From: Paenibacillus_E sp042676385
Lineage (GTDB): Bacteria > Bacillota > Bacilli > Paenibacillales > NBRC-103111
Direction: 5' to 3'
Assembly: GCF_042676385.1 (NCBI RefSeq)
Contig: NZ_JBHTHA010000017.1
Location: 124,001 to 188,000 of the forward strand
Length of the DNA stretch: 64,000 bases
Below the pieces are notes generated by a model. It ran no database searches, had not been told where the DNA came from, and saw only the letters and a list, made by a program, of their open reading frames with translations. A program made the translations under genes and the position numbers. Below are positions 15,938-24,945 of the stretch, piece after piece; the first letter of the stretch is position 1; every line of letters begins with the position of its first letter.

Positions 15938-17854
15938 ATGGAGATCAATGTCATTTTACCCGATGGAACAATACGGAGGTATAAGCAAGGCACCACAATC
16001 GAGCAAATAGCGGAGTCCATTAGCACCGGGCTGAGAAAACAGGCTGTTGCCGGCAAACTTGACGGTAAAACCGTTGATCTGATTCAGCCGGTTCATCAAG
16101 ACAGCCGCATCGAAATCGTCACACTGGACAGCAAGGAAGGATTAGAGATCTACCGTCATAGTACGGCACATCTCATGGCTCAAGCCATTAAGCGCATTTA
16201 TGGGCATCAATCCGTTAAACTTGGCATCGGACCGGTTATTGAAGACGGATTCTATTATGATATCGATATTGAAAAGCCACTCTCGGTTGATGATCTCGCC
16301 GCCATTGAAAAGGAAATGGCCAACATCGTCCAGGAGAACCTGCCGATCGTAAGACATGTGGTCAGTCGTGCTGAGGCTATCGCCAAGTTCGAGAAGCTCG
16401 AAGAACCGCTAAAGGTCGAACTCATCCGCGACCTGCCTGTTGAGGCCGTCATCACTCTCTATGAGCAAGGCGAGTTCATTGACCTTTGCCGCGGCCCGCA
16501 TCTGCCGTCGACAGGCAGAATCAAAGCATTTAAGCTGTTAAACGTGGCCGGCGCTTATTGGCGCGGCGATGCTAACAACCAAATGCTGCAGCGTATTTAT
16601 GGCACTGCTTTTCCTAAACAAGCTCAACTTGAGGAGCATTTGCATCTGCTTGAAGAAGCCAAAAAACGGGACCACCGCAAGCTTGGCAAGGAATTGGAAC
16701 TGTTCATGTTCTCGGAAGAAGCGCCCGGCATGCCCTTCTACCTTCCAAAGGGAATGACAATCCGGACGGAACTTGAAAACTTCGCACGCGATCTGCAACG
16801 ACAACGCGATTATGAGGAAGTTCGCACGCCGCTGATGATGAATAACCAGCTCTGGGAGCAATCCGGACATTGGGACCACTACAAAGACAACATGTATTTC
16901 ACCGATGTGGATAGTACAAAATTCGCCCTTAAGCCTATGAACTGCCCCGGCCATATGCTGATTTTCAAAAACCGTCTTCGCTCCTATCGCGAGCTGCCTC
17001 TCCGCATCGCGGAGTTTGGCCAAGTGCACAGGCACGAATTTTCCGGAGCGTTGAACGGCATGATGCGTGTCCGTACATTTTGTCAGGATGATGCTCACTT
17101 GTTCGTACGCCCTGACCAGATCGAAGAAGAAATTGGCCGGGTTATTGAACTGATCGACCATGTCTATCAGGTATTCGGCTTCGACTATAAGATTGAGCTG
17201 TCTACTCGTCCGGAAGACTTTATGGGTTCGGAAGCGTTATGGGCACAAGCAGAGCAAGCTTTACAAAACGTGCTGGAGAAGCGCGGCATCTCCTATCGAA
17301 TAAATGAAGGCGATGGCTCATTTTACGGCCCCAAGATCGATTTTCATATTCTAGATGCGCTAAAACGAAGCTGGCAGTGCGGGACAATCCAATTGGACTT
17401 CCAAATGCCGGAGAAATTCGATCTCTCCTATATCGGCGAAGACAACATGAAACATCGTCCCGTCGTGATCCATCGTGCGGTATATGGCTCCATCGATCGC
17501 TTCATGGGGATTATCACTGAACATTTTGCAGGTACATTTCCGCTATGGCTCGCACCCGTTCAGGCGAAGATACTGCCTGTTTCCGAGAATTACCTGGATT
17601 ATGCGTATCAGGTGAAAAAACAGCTGGAAATCGAGGGGATTCGCGTCGAAGTGGACGCTCGCAACGAAAAGCTGGGGTACAAAATTCGGGAGGCTCAGCT
17701 TGAAAAGGTGCCTTACATGTTCGTAATCGGCGAAAGCGAGAAATTGGCTGGCAACGTCTCTGTCCGAAAGCGCGGGGAAGGCGACCTCGGATCGATAAGT
17801 ATCCAAGCGATTGTTGAACAAGTGAAAGAGGAGATTAACGGCAAAACCGGTTAA
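15938..17854 (+). CDS. thrS: Threonine-tRNA ligase
   Basis: A 638-aa class II synthetase, full length. Domains: TGS (1-62), editing/SAD domain with HSTAHLMAQAIKR, catalytic core with motif 1 region, zinc ligand Cys in MNCPGHM, motif 2 HRHEFSGALNGMMRVRTFCQ, zinc His in QDDAHLF, motif 3 AVYGSIDRFMGIITEH, and C-terminal anticodon domain. GGAGG is 7 nt before the ATG. Cytoplasmic; charges tRNA-Thr. Controlled by the T-box leader. Bacilli often carry two such genes (thrS and thrZ), both T-box-controlled; which one this is cannot be decided here. There is no infC next to it. Confidence 0.96.
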   Translation: MEINVILPDGTIRRYKQGTTIEQIAESISTGLRKQAVAGKLDGKTVDLIQPVHQDSRIEIVTLDSKEGLEIYRHSTAHLMAQAIKRIYGHQSVKLGIGPVIEDGFYYDIDIEKPLSVDDLAAIEKEMANIVQENLPIVRHVVSRAEAIAKFEKLEEPLKVELIRDLPVEAVITLYEQGEFIDLCRGPHLPSTGRIKAFKLLNVAGAYWRGDANNQMLQRIYGTAFPKQAQLEEHLHLLEEAKKRDHRKLGKELELFMFSEEAPGMPFYLPKGMTIRTELENFARDLQRQRDYEEVRTPLMMNNQLWEQSGHWDHYKDNMYFTDVDSTKFALKPMNCPGHMLIFKNRLRSYRELPLRIAEFGQVHRHEFSGALNGMMRVRTFCQDDAHLFVRPDQIEEEIGRVIELIDHVYQVFGFDYKIELSTRPEDFMGSEALWAQAEQALQNVLEKRGISYRINEGDGSFYGPKIDFHILDALKRSWQCGTIQLDFQMPEKFDLSYIGEDNMKHRPVVIHRAVYGSIDRFMGIITEHFAGTFPLWLAPVQAKILPVSENYLDYAYQVKKQLEIEGIRVEVDARNEKLGYKIREAQLEKVPYMFVIGESEKLAGNVSVRKRGEGDLGSISIQAIVEQVKEEINGKTG

Positions 17855-17899
17855 AATAACTTTCTTTAGAAGTAGGACAATAGAGTTGTATCGCTCCTC

Positions 17900-18082
17900 A
17901 TTGGATTTTGTACAGTAAAAATGGCTGATCTGAGGAATGATGGGGGTATTCCATTGGATTTTATACAGTAGATTGAGCCAAATAGACTTACTCTAATGGA
18001 GATTTCCCTCATTAATTGTATGATTTCCAATGACCATCCTTATTCCCCATTATGGTAGACATTCTATTGTACAATTTCCAAT
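17900..18082. repeat. Four-module intergenic repeat element, locus B
   Basis: Forward copies ATTGGATTTTGTACAGTA (17900-17917) and ATTGGATTTTATACAGTA (17953-17970); reverse copies of the same motif at 18014-18031 and 18065-18082 (read as ATTGGAAATCATACAATT and ATTGGAAATTGTACAATA). Centres are 53, 61 and 51 bp apart. The arrangement is a dyad of two forward and two reverse units. It lies between the convergent thrS and epimerase genes; the rest of that 333-bp gap holds only the terminator at 18101. Confidence 0.7.
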
Positions 18083-18100
18083 GAGAGACGTTGTCTATCA

Positions 18101-18154
18101 AAAATAATAGGCTGTTTCAGTAGCAAGTCTACTGAGAACAGCCTTTATTTTTTG
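18101..18154. terminator. Terminator, mainly for the epimerase gene
   Basis: AGGCTGTTTCAGTAG pairs with CTACTGAGAACAGCCT; A-rich and T-rich flanks (AAAAATAAT / TTTATTTTTT) allow use on both strands. Confidence 0.85.
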
Positions 18155-18187
18155 AATTGAGATCCTTATCGGGCCCTTAAAGAACAC

Positions 18188-19042
18188 TTATCCAAGAACG
18201 TCCCTAAAGCCTACGCGCCAGGAGGGGTAAAGAGGCTCCCAACCATATTGTTCTCTGGCTTTCGCGTTTGAGGCCCCTCTTTCCCATCGCTGGCCCGGTA
18301 CTTGAGCTTGCGGTTTCGGAGCACCGATAGCCGCAGCATAAATCGGCAGCCACTCCGTTCCATGGGCCGGTTCATTATCCACGATGTTAACGGGGCCTGT
18401 TGGCCAGTTCAACGCAAGATAAGCGGCACGCGCAGCGTCATCCACATGAATAAATGAGCTGATGCCGTCCGTTTCAGGCAATCCTTGATTTCTCACCTGT
18501 TCAGCCATGAACCCGGAGGGCGCATACCAGGTGCCAGGTCCGTAAAACAAGCCATAGCGAAGGATAACATATTCCGGCATGTCAGCGACCGTCTGTTCGA
18601 GTGCCTGTATCCCTTGAACAGTCTGTTGTCTGGGCGCTGGAGCATCTAAATCCAACGCTTCCTCTTCTGTAGCCGGCCCATCGCCCGGTACGTAAGCCCA
18701 AGAGATACTCTGCGCGATCATCCGACGCACCCCGACCGATTGTGCAGCGTCTACAAGATTTCGCGTCCCTTCGATTCGAATTCTGGCATTATCGGCGAAA
18801 TTCCTGACACTTAACGAAGTGAGTTGATGAATTACGGTTTGCGGCTTCGTCTCCTGGAGAGCTGCAAATACAGCTTCGCGATCTAAAACATCGACGAGTA
18901 CTGGTTGAACACCCACGGACTGAAGCCGTTCTACATAGGCCGGATTGCGTGTCATGCCCACCACTTCATGCCCTGCCTCAACCAGAAGCGGCAGTAACGA
19001 TCTGCCGACTGCGCCGCTCGCACCTGCAACTAGTATTTTCAT
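18188..19042 (-). CDS. NAD(P)-dependent epimerase/dehydratase (extended SDR family)
   Basis: A 284-aa Rossmann protein. Nucleotide site GASGAVGR at residues 7-14 (GxxGxxG), an acidic start of strand 3 (VLVDVLDRE), and YGLFYGPGTWYAPSGFM of the substrate part. The usual YxxxK pair is not obvious (ISWAYVPGDG), so it is an atypical SDR of the kind annotated as SDR family oxidoreductase. GAGGAGG precedes the ATG. Reaction unknown. Confidence 0.85.
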   Translation of the reverse strand: MKILVAGASGAVGRSLLPLLVEAGHEVVGMTRNPAYVERLQSVGVQPVLVDVLDREAVFAALQETKPQTVIHQLTSLSVRNFADNARIRIEGTRNLVDAAQSVGVRRMIAQSISWAYVPGDGPATEEEALDLDAPAPRQQTVQGIQALEQTVADMPEYVILRYGLFYGPGTWYAPSGFMAEQVRNQGLPETDGISSFIHVDDAARAAYLALNWPTGPVNIVDNEPAHGTEWLPIYAAAIGAPKPQAQVPGQRWERGASNAKAREQYGWEPLYPSWRVGFRDVLG

Positions 19043-19183
19043 TTTTAGACGTCCTCCTCATACAATTCCGATTCAACAACTTAAGACTGAATAGGCTTCA
19101 CTTTTGTGACATGTTTATTTCACAGAGGTTGCGCCAGCACCTCAGAAAAGCCGTATTGTCTTGTCAATCCGCCATCTTCTCGT

Positions 19184-19375
19184 CTGGAAAGATGAAAAAT
19201 ATCGTTATAGCCACGATTGCACCCTCCCACATGCCTCTTACGATAAAAAACATCTTTCCAGCTTCGCTCAGCGCACAAAACTGCTTTTTTCTTCGTCTGT
19301 AAGTGTCCAAAACATCGTTAGAGACACGACTTCATTTCCCACTCGCCCCTGTAACGATGAAAAACACCTCTGCAG
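19184..19375. repeat. Four-module tandem/inverted repeat, locus E (second motif type)
   Basis: Modules: CTGGAAAGATG..ATCGTTA (19184-19208), its inverse TACGATAAAAAACATCTTTC (19239-19261), CTGTAAGTG..ATCGTTA (19297-19320), inverse TAACGATGAAAAACACC..CTGCAG (19352-19375). Starts are 55, 58 and 55 bp apart. The two halves form two imperfect direct repeats of about 112 bp. The first half contains perfect arms CTGGAAAGATG/CATCTTTCCAG. It occupies most of the 448-bp gap between the epimerase and aminopeptidase genes; the part 19043-19180 shows nothing else. Confidence 0.6.
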
Positions 19376-19431
19376 CTGTGCACTTGCGATTAAGTTCTAT
19401 AAAGGATCTAAACATTCTGAACAAAAAAGAA

Positions 19432-19483
19432 TAAAAAAAGACAGCCCCGAATGTCACAACCGACCTCTGGGAACTGTCTTATT
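19432..19483 (-). terminator. Terminator of the HTH-aminopeptidase operon
   Basis: Minus strand AAGACAGTTCC pairs with GGGGCTGTCTT, followed by TTTTTTATTC. Confidence 0.7.
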
Positions 19484-19490
19484 CTATATC

Positions 19491-20606
19491 CTATTTTAAA
19501 TTCTCCGGATTCAGCTGCAGCAGCTCCGGCAGAACGAAGATGCCATCCTTGCGAATCAGCACGTCGTCGAACCAAATTTCGCCGCCGCCGTATTCCGGGC
19601 GCTGAATGTTGACGATATCCCAGTGCAGCGAGGATTTGTTGCCGTTGTACGCATCGTCGTAGCAATTGCCTGGCGTGAAGTGGAAGCTGCCATCGATTTT
19701 CTCATCGAACAGCGTATCTTTCATCGGATGCTGGATGAACGGATTCACGCCAATCGCGAATTCGCCTACGTAGCGAGCGCCTTCATCCATATCGAAAATC
19801 TCATTAATGCGGGCCGTATCGTTAGCTGTTGCATTCACGATTTTACCATTTTGGAATTCAAGACGAATGTTCTCGAAAATAAAGCCGTCATGCGGAGTCG
19901 GCGTATTGAAGCTGATCACGCCGTTAACGGAATCCCGTACAGGCGCCGAATAGACTTCGCCATCCGGGATATTCATTTCACCGCCGCATTTGATGCTGCC
20001 GATGCCTTTGATCGAGAACGTCAGATCAGTACCCGGACCAACCAGACGTACTTTATCCGTGCGATCCATCAGCGCTTTGAGCGCATCCATAGCCTTCGAC
20101 ATTTTGCCGTAGTCCATTGTGCATACATTGAAGTAGAATTCCTCGAATGCGTCTGTGCTCATGCTGGCCAGCTGCGCCATTGAAGGCGTCGGATAGCGAA
20201 GAACGACCCACCGGGTATCCTTAATACGGACGTCAAAATGAACTTGTTGATAGTAAATTGAATTATAGAGCTTCATGCGATCCGCAGGAATATCGGACAA
20301 TTCATAGCTATTGAGGCCGCCGCGCACGCCTATGTAACCTTGCATCTGTTTCATTTGAAAAGCATCAAAATCAGCCCAAGTTTGCATTTGCGCTTCCGTG
20401 CTGTTCATGATGAGTCCGCGCATAACGGAATGGTCGCGCAGATTGACATAAGGATGAGCGCCCGCTTCGTGGACTTTCTTCACGAGTTCTTTGACCAAAG
20501 CGGAATCGATGCCATAGGCTTCGATCAAAATATTTTCACCGGGCTCAGCTTTCACAGAATAATTCACAAGCACATCTGCAAGCTTCGTAAGTCTTGGATC
20601 CAGCAT
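19491..20606 (-). CDS. M29 family aminopeptidase (AmpS/PepS/thermophilic aminopeptidase type)
   Basis: A 371-aa protein starting MLDPRLTKLADVLVNYSVK, of the usual length (about 370-410). M29 landmarks: KPGE/AEPGENILIEA-type N-terminus, GPGTDLTF, the metal-site strings GGEMNIPDGEVY (Glu ligand) and YVGEFAIGVNP (Glu), and SSLHWDIV (His, Asp ligands). A cytosolic two-metal peptidase that removes N-terminal residues. It starts 2 nt after the stop of an HTH gene whose end contains its ribosome site, so the two form an operon. Confidence 0.92.
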   Translation of the reverse strand: MLDPRLTKLADVLVNYSVKAEPGENILIEAYGIDSALVKELVKKVHEAGAHPYVNLRDHSVMRGLIMNSTEAQMQTWADFDAFQMKQMQGYIGVRGGLNSYELSDIPADRMKLYNSIYYQQVHFDVRIKDTRWVVLRYPTPSMAQLASMSTDAFEEFYFNVCTMDYGKMSKAMDALKALMDRTDKVRLVGPGTDLTFSIKGIGSIKCGGEMNIPDGEVYSAPVRDSVNGVISFNTPTPHDGFIFENIRLEFQNGKIVNATANDTARINEIFDMDEGARYVGEFAIGVNPFIQHPMKDTLFDEKIDGSFHFTPGNCYDDAYNGNKSSLHWDIVNIQRPEYGGGEIWFDDVLIRKDGIFVLPELLQLNPENLK

Positions 20607-20608
20607 CT

Positions 20609-21217
20609 TTATCTCTCCTCTTCTTCATCAACGGGGTCAAAAGACGGCTCATTCGTCTGGAAGCCGACCGTAGTCAAATAAAACCATTCCCCATTCTCTT
20701 CCTGCTGTGAATCGAGTTCGTAAATCAAAGCGCGAAACTTTCTGAGCCATTCCGCATATTTTTCCTTGCTCATTTTAACTTCGACCTGAGTCATGATGAT
20801 GGGCCACTGCGAACGGTCTGAAGATGGAATCTGGAACGCCTCTTCAGGTGCAGTGATCGCTCTGCGTCTAGCATTTGCAAGTACGCTTAACGTTCTTTCC
20901 CGGTAGTAATTCTCTACCTCGGACGCGTAAGGGAGCAGTTTTTCACTTGGTACGAAACCGCGAGCGACGGCACGGTAAAACTTTTGAACGATACCGTTTT
21001 TCAGCTCCGTACGCACAACTGTGATGACGCTGTGTTTTTCCAGTTCATTCAAATGATAATGCACCTTGGCACGCGCCATACCTAATAGTTTAGCCAACTG
21101 CTGGCCGGTATACGCTTTCTCGATTAAAAATTGCAGCACCTTGGCGCGAAGTGGATCACTCACCGTTTTCAGTTGTTCAAGATCTTCAATGATATAAATC
21201 GGCTGCGGCTTCATCAT
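20609..21217 (-). CDS. ArsR-like winged-helix transcriptional regulator
   Basis: A 202-aa protein. N-terminal winged helix of the ArsR/HTH_20 type: EQLKTVSDPLRAKVLQFLIEKAYTGQQLAKLLGMARAKVHYHLNELEKHSVITVVR. The C-terminal 110 residues have no motif I recognise. It is co-transcribed with the M29 aminopeptidase. A promoter and a symmetric operator-like dyad lie upstream (21307-21357), compatible with autoregulation. Confidence 0.88.
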   Translation of the reverse strand: MMKPQPIYIIEDLEQLKTVSDPLRAKVLQFLIEKAYTGQQLAKLLGMARAKVHYHLNELEKHSVITVVRTELKNGIVQKFYRAVARGFVPSEKLLPYASEVENYYRERTLSVLANARRRAITAPEEAFQIPSSDRSQWPIIMTQVEVKMSKEKYAEWLRKFRALIYELDSQQEENGEWFYLTTVGFQTNEPSFDPVDEEEER

Positions 21218-21306
21218 GGACCCGACCTCCCTCTAATTACCCATAGACCCGTATACGATACGGCTATCGGTTCATTCTTTCTCTCTAAAATGAATTTAAT
21301 TAGACA

Positions 21307-21357
21307 ACGGTCAAATCTTTTTAACCGTATCATAATGCGAAAAAGTAAACATGTCAA
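21307..21357 (-). promoter_or_regulatory. Promoter with operator-like dyad for the HTH-aminopeptidase operon
   Basis: Minus strand TTGACA (21352-21357), 17 nt, TATGAT (21329-21334). Immediately downstream lies ACGGTCAA-atcttt-TTAACCGT (21307-21328), an inverted repeat with one mismatch, well placed to block initiation. Confidence 0.7.
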
Positions 21358-21446
21358 TTGCGCATTTATATGTAGAATATGATTTCTCACATACTCCATT
21401 CAACGCTTTAAAGGGTTAACGAAGGATAGCTTTTCTCTATGGTAGC

Positions 21447-21490
21447 AAAAAGGGGCGTTTCTGTCACCACTTTAGACAGAAACGCCCCAG
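21447..21490 (-). terminator. Terminator of the thiamine operon
   Basis: Perfect 14-bp stem GGGGCGTTTCTGTC/GACAGAAACGCCCC followed on the minus strand by TTTTTGC, 6 nt after the thiC stop. Confidence 0.9.
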
Positions 21491-21496
21491 GATAAA

Positions 21497-23287
21497 TCAA
21501 CTATAAATTTGGCTTCCGGCTTCGCGGAATTCCTTGGCCTTCTCTTCCATACCGCTATTCAGCGAAGCTTCTTCTTCAAGCCCCTGCGCATGCGCGTACT
21601 GCCTAATGTCCTGCGTAATGCGCATGGAGCAAAACTTCGGTCCGCACATCGAGCAAAAATGCGCTGTCTTGGCGCCCTCGGCCGGCAGCGTCTCATCGTG
21701 GTACTCGATCGCGCGCTCCGGATCAAGCGACAGGTTGAACTGGTCGCGCCAGCGGAACTCAAAGCGCGCCTTCGACAGCGCGTTGTCGCGGATTTGCGCG
21801 CCCGGATGGCCTTTGGCCAGATCGGCGGCGTGCGCAGCGATCTTGTACGTGACGACGCCTTCCCGGACGTCGTTCTTGTTCGGGAGGCCGAGATGCTCCT
21901 TCGGCGTCACGTAGCACAGCATCGCCGTGCCGAACCACCCGATCATCGCCGCCCCGATGGCGGAGGTGATGTGGTCGTAGCCCGGCGCAATATCGGTCGT
22001 CAGCGGTCCCAGCGTGTAGAATGGCGCCTCTTTGCAGACATCAAGCTGACGGTCCATGTTTTCCTTGATCATGTGCATCGGTACATGACCCGGCCCTTCC
22101 ACCATCACTTGGACGTCATGACGCCAAGCGATCTCGGTCAGCTCGCCGAGCGTTTCCAACTCGGCGAATTGGGCTTCGTCATTCGCGTCGGCGATCGAGC
22201 CGGGGCGCAATCCGTCGCCGAGGGAGAAGGCGACATCGTAGGTTTTCATGATTTCGCAAATATCCTCGAAATGCGTATAAAGGAAGTTCTCTTTGTGATG
22301 CGCGAGACACCAGGCCGCCATAATCGAGCCGCCACGGGAAACAATGCCGGTCACCCGTTTCGCTGTCATCGGGATATAGCGAAGCAACACGCCTGCATGA
22401 ATCGTGAAATAGCTGACACCCTGCTCGGCTTGCTCAATCAGCGTATCCCGATACACTTCCCATGTGAGGTCTTCGGCTTTGCCGTTTACTTTTTCCAGCG
22501 CCTGATACAGCGGTACGGTTCCTACAGGCACCGGCGAGTTGCGGATGATCCATTCGCGCGTGGTATGTATGTTTTTGCCGGTCGACAGATCCATGATCGT
22601 GTCTGCGCCCCAGCGGGTTGCCCACGTCATTTTCTCCACTTCTTCTTCAATAGAAGAAGCAACTGCCGAGTTACCGATGTTGGCATTGATCTTCACGAGG
22701 AAGTTACGTCCGATGATCATCGGCTCGCTTTCCGGATGATTAATATTAGAAGGAATAATGGCACGGCCTTTGGCGACTTCGTCACGAACGAATTCGGGCT
22801 TCAAATTCTCGCGTATGGCAATGTACTCCATTTCCGGCGTAATGATGCCACGTCGGGCGTAATGCATCTGGGTCACATTGTGACCGGGTTTGGCACGCAG
22901 CGGTCTGCGGTGAAGGCCCGGGAACACTTCAGCGGCGCCCTTCGCTTCCGGAGACGATAATCCGTTGTCCTCAGGCTTCACTTCACGGCCGACATAGGAT
23001 TCGACATCGCCCCGTTCTTCAATCCATGGCAATCGGTTGGCCGGAAGCCCTCTGCGGATATCGGTTTGCTGCTCGACATCAGTATAGTGCCCGCTTGTAT
23101 CATAAACCCGGACCGGTTCATTGGCCTCCTCTTGACCGAACATATTCGTCGTAGGACTGAGGGCAATTTCCCTCATCGGCACTTTGATATCGGGTCTGGA
23201 GCCCTGCACATATACTTTGCGGCTGCCTGGAAATGCGGAAATTTTAACGTCATTAACTTTATCGTTAACCTTTGAATTTGTTGTCAT
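21497..23287 (-). CDS. thiC: Phosphomethylpyrimidine synthase ThiC
   Basis: A 596-aa radical-SAM enzyme that converts aminoimidazole ribotide into the HMP-P pyrimidine of thiamine. The C-terminal cluster motif CSMCGPKFCSM (CX2CX4C) is present, with the conserved body segments GRNFLVKINANIGNSAV, SRGGSIMAAWCLAHHKENFLY and MVEGPGHVPMH. Full length. The start overlaps the end of thiE by 23 nt and GGGAGTG precedes the ATG. Last gene of the operon. Confidence 0.97.
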   Translation of the reverse strand: MTTNSKVNDKVNDVKISAFPGSRKVYVQGSRPDIKVPMREIALSPTTNMFGQEEANEPVRVYDTSGHYTDVEQQTDIRRGLPANRLPWIEERGDVESYVGREVKPEDNGLSSPEAKGAAEVFPGLHRRPLRAKPGHNVTQMHYARRGIITPEMEYIAIRENLKPEFVRDEVAKGRAIIPSNINHPESEPMIIGRNFLVKINANIGNSAVASSIEEEVEKMTWATRWGADTIMDLSTGKNIHTTREWIIRNSPVPVGTVPLYQALEKVNGKAEDLTWEVYRDTLIEQAEQGVSYFTIHAGVLLRYIPMTAKRVTGIVSRGGSIMAAWCLAHHKENFLYTHFEDICEIMKTYDVAFSLGDGLRPGSIADANDEAQFAELETLGELTEIAWRHDVQVMVEGPGHVPMHMIKENMDRQLDVCKEAPFYTLGPLTTDIAPGYDHITSAIGAAMIGWFGTAMLCYVTPKEHLGLPNKNDVREGVVTYKIAAHAADLAKGHPGAQIRDNALSKARFEFRWRDQFNLSLDPERAIEYHDETLPAEGAKTAHFCSMCGPKFCSMRITQDIRQYAHAQGLEEEASLNSGMEEKAKEFREAGSQIYS

Positions 23288-23945
23288 TATGAATCACTCC
23301 CATGGTTATTGTAGATAATAGCTCGGCTGCTGCCTCGCGCGGTGAGCGCGCCTGACTGATCGCGCTCACTACGGCGACGCCGTCCGCGCCTGCGCGGATG
23401 ACGGCGGGGGCGTTCACGGCATCGATGCCTCCGATGCCGACGAGCGGCAAGCGGATGCCGCCGGCGCGCATCCGCTCGATCATTGCGGGCCCCCGGACCT
23501 CACGCGCATCGAGCTTCGTGCGCGTGGCGTATTGGGGCCCGACGCCCAGGTAGTCGGCGCCTGCGGCCAGCGCCGACTGGGCTTCGGCAAGATCGTGGGC
23601 CGAGACGCCCACGATCTTGCCTTGCAGCCGCTCGCGCACGGCGGCGGCTGGCGCGTCCTCTTGGCCGATGTGGATGCCATCGGCCTCAAGCTCTAGAGCG
23701 AGCCGTTCATCGTCGTTCACGATGAACGGTACGCCCCGCTGCGCGCACAGCCGGCGCAGCCGGGCGCCCAGCTCGAGCCGCGCCTGCCCCTGCAGGGCGC
23801 CGGCGCCTTTCTCGCGGAACTGAAACATCGTGATGCCGCCTTCGATGGCGGCCTCCAGCACTGCATACGGGTCAGCCCCGGCACAGTTCGGACTGCCCAT
23901 GACCAAATATAAGCGCAGTGCTTGCCGCAGCTGTTCGCTATTCAT
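23265..23945 (-). CDS. thiE: Thiamine phosphate synthase ThiE
   Basis: A 226-aa TIM barrel that joins HMP-PP and thiazole phosphate. Motifs: ITMFQFREKG, FIVNDDERLALELEADGIHIGQED (diphosphate/metal site), VSAHDLAEA, GADYLGVGPQYATRTK, LVGIGGIDAVNAPAVI, GADGVAVVSAI. ATG overlaps the thiD stop (ATGA). The interior is markedly GC-rich compared with its flanks. A ThiE relative, TenI, is encoded at the head of the operon; this one keeps the synthase residues. Confidence 0.96.
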   Translation of the reverse strand: MNSEQLRQALRLYLVMGSPNCAGADPYAVLEAAIEGGITMFQFREKGAGALQGQARLELGARLRRLCAQRGVPFIVNDDERLALELEADGIHIGQEDAPAAAVRERLQGKIVGVSAHDLAEAQSALAAGADYLGVGPQYATRTKLDAREVRGPAMIERMRAGGIRLPLVGIGGIDAVNAPAVIRAGADGVAVVSAISQARSPREAAAELLSTITMGVIHNDNKFKG

Positions 23946-24859
23946 AACACACCTCGCGTCTGGACGTGCAGGTCGTTATTCGAATCGGCCTCGTGGAATC
24001 CGCCACGCCCCGCATCCTCCCGAGCTCCGTCTCTGCTTACTTGTTCGTTCCGCTCTCGCAGCCGACGCCCGTAAGCCCAATGATTCGTCGGCCCATGCCC
24101 ACCGCCGAGATGAAGCGGCTCCGCGATTGCGGCATGGATGAATTGTTTGGCCAATTGTACCGCTTTCTTGATCGTGAATCCTTGCGCGAGTCCTGCAGTC
24201 AGCGCCGCCGCAAACGTGCAGCCGGTGCCATGCGTATGCCGGGTCGCCAACCGCTGCGATGTAAATTCCGTAAACGTCTCGCCATCGTACAGCAAGTCTG
24301 TCGCATAATCGGCATTCGCCTCATCATGACCGCCTTTGATTATCACCTGTTTGCAGCCATATTGATGGATACGCTTCGCCGCCAACTGGCGCGTACCCAA
24401 GTCGGTGATGGTTAACCCGCTAAGTGCCTCAGCCTCCGGGATATTAGGCGTTACAACGGTTGCCAGCGGAAGCAGAACATCGATCATCGTATCGACCGCT
24501 TCCTGCTGCAGCAGCGAAGCTCCACCTTTGGCAATCATCACCGGATCAACGACAACTTGCTCCCAGCCGAATCTTTTAATTGCGGCAGCTACCGTCCCAA
24601 TAATTTCACCGCTGAACAGCATGCCGGTTTTTAATGCATCCGGAGGAAGGTCTTCACCAATGGATATTAATTGACGCTCGATCGCTTCAGCGCTCATCGG
24701 GTAGACGCCCTGTACACCCAGCGTATTTTGGGCGGTCACGGCGGTTATCGCTGACATGCCATAAACGTCAAGTTCTTGGAACGTCTTGAGGTCTGCCTGT
24801 ATCCCCGCCCCGCCTCCGCTGTCGGAGCCGGCGATCGTCAATGCTTTGAAAATCGCCAT
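23942..24859 (-). CDS. thiD: Bifunctional HMP kinase / HMP-phosphate kinase ThiD
   Basis: A 305-aa ribokinase-fold enzyme. The start at 24859 (MAIFKALTIAGSDSGGGAG) follows GGGGGGAG. Motifs: GSDSGGGAGIQADLKTF, VVDPVMIAKGGASLL, TPNIPEAEAL, IIKGGH, and the catalytic anion hole THGTGCTFAAALTAGLAQG. Family members are about 265-275 aa; the last 35 residues (from about RLRERNEQVSRDG) are an unusual polar tail that also overlaps thiE. Phosphorylates HMP twice for ThiE. Confidence 0.95.
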   Translation of the reverse strand: MAIFKALTIAGSDSGGGAGIQADLKTFQELDVYGMSAITAVTAQNTLGVQGVYPMSAEAIERQLISIGEDLPPDALKTGMLFSGEIIGTVAAAIKRFGWEQVVVDPVMIAKGGASLLQQEAVDTMIDVLLPLATVVTPNIPEAEALSGLTITDLGTRQLAAKRIHQYGCKQVIIKGGHDEANADYATDLLYDGETFTEFTSQRLATRHTHGTGCTFAAALTAGLAQGFTIKKAVQLAKQFIHAAIAEPLHLGGGHGPTNHWAYGRRLRERNEQVSRDGAREDAGRGGFHEADSNNDLHVQTRGVL

Positions 24860-24945
24860 CTTCTCCCCCCTTTTCATGGAATGTTTAAATCTATCGTTTC
24901 TAATGCACGTGCAGAGTCTTGAATAAGCGCCACGGGGAGCTACTC

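Noticed and set aside
21509..22960. 483-codon open frame on the plus strand opposite thiC
   Set aside because: It is a shadow of the codon bias of thiC; no ribosome site and no recognisable protein.
23340..23830. High-GC stretch in thiE as a sign of foreign DNA
   Set aside because: Similar GC peaks occur inside thiO and the luciferase-like gene; operon order and overlaps are intact, so ordinary variation explains it.
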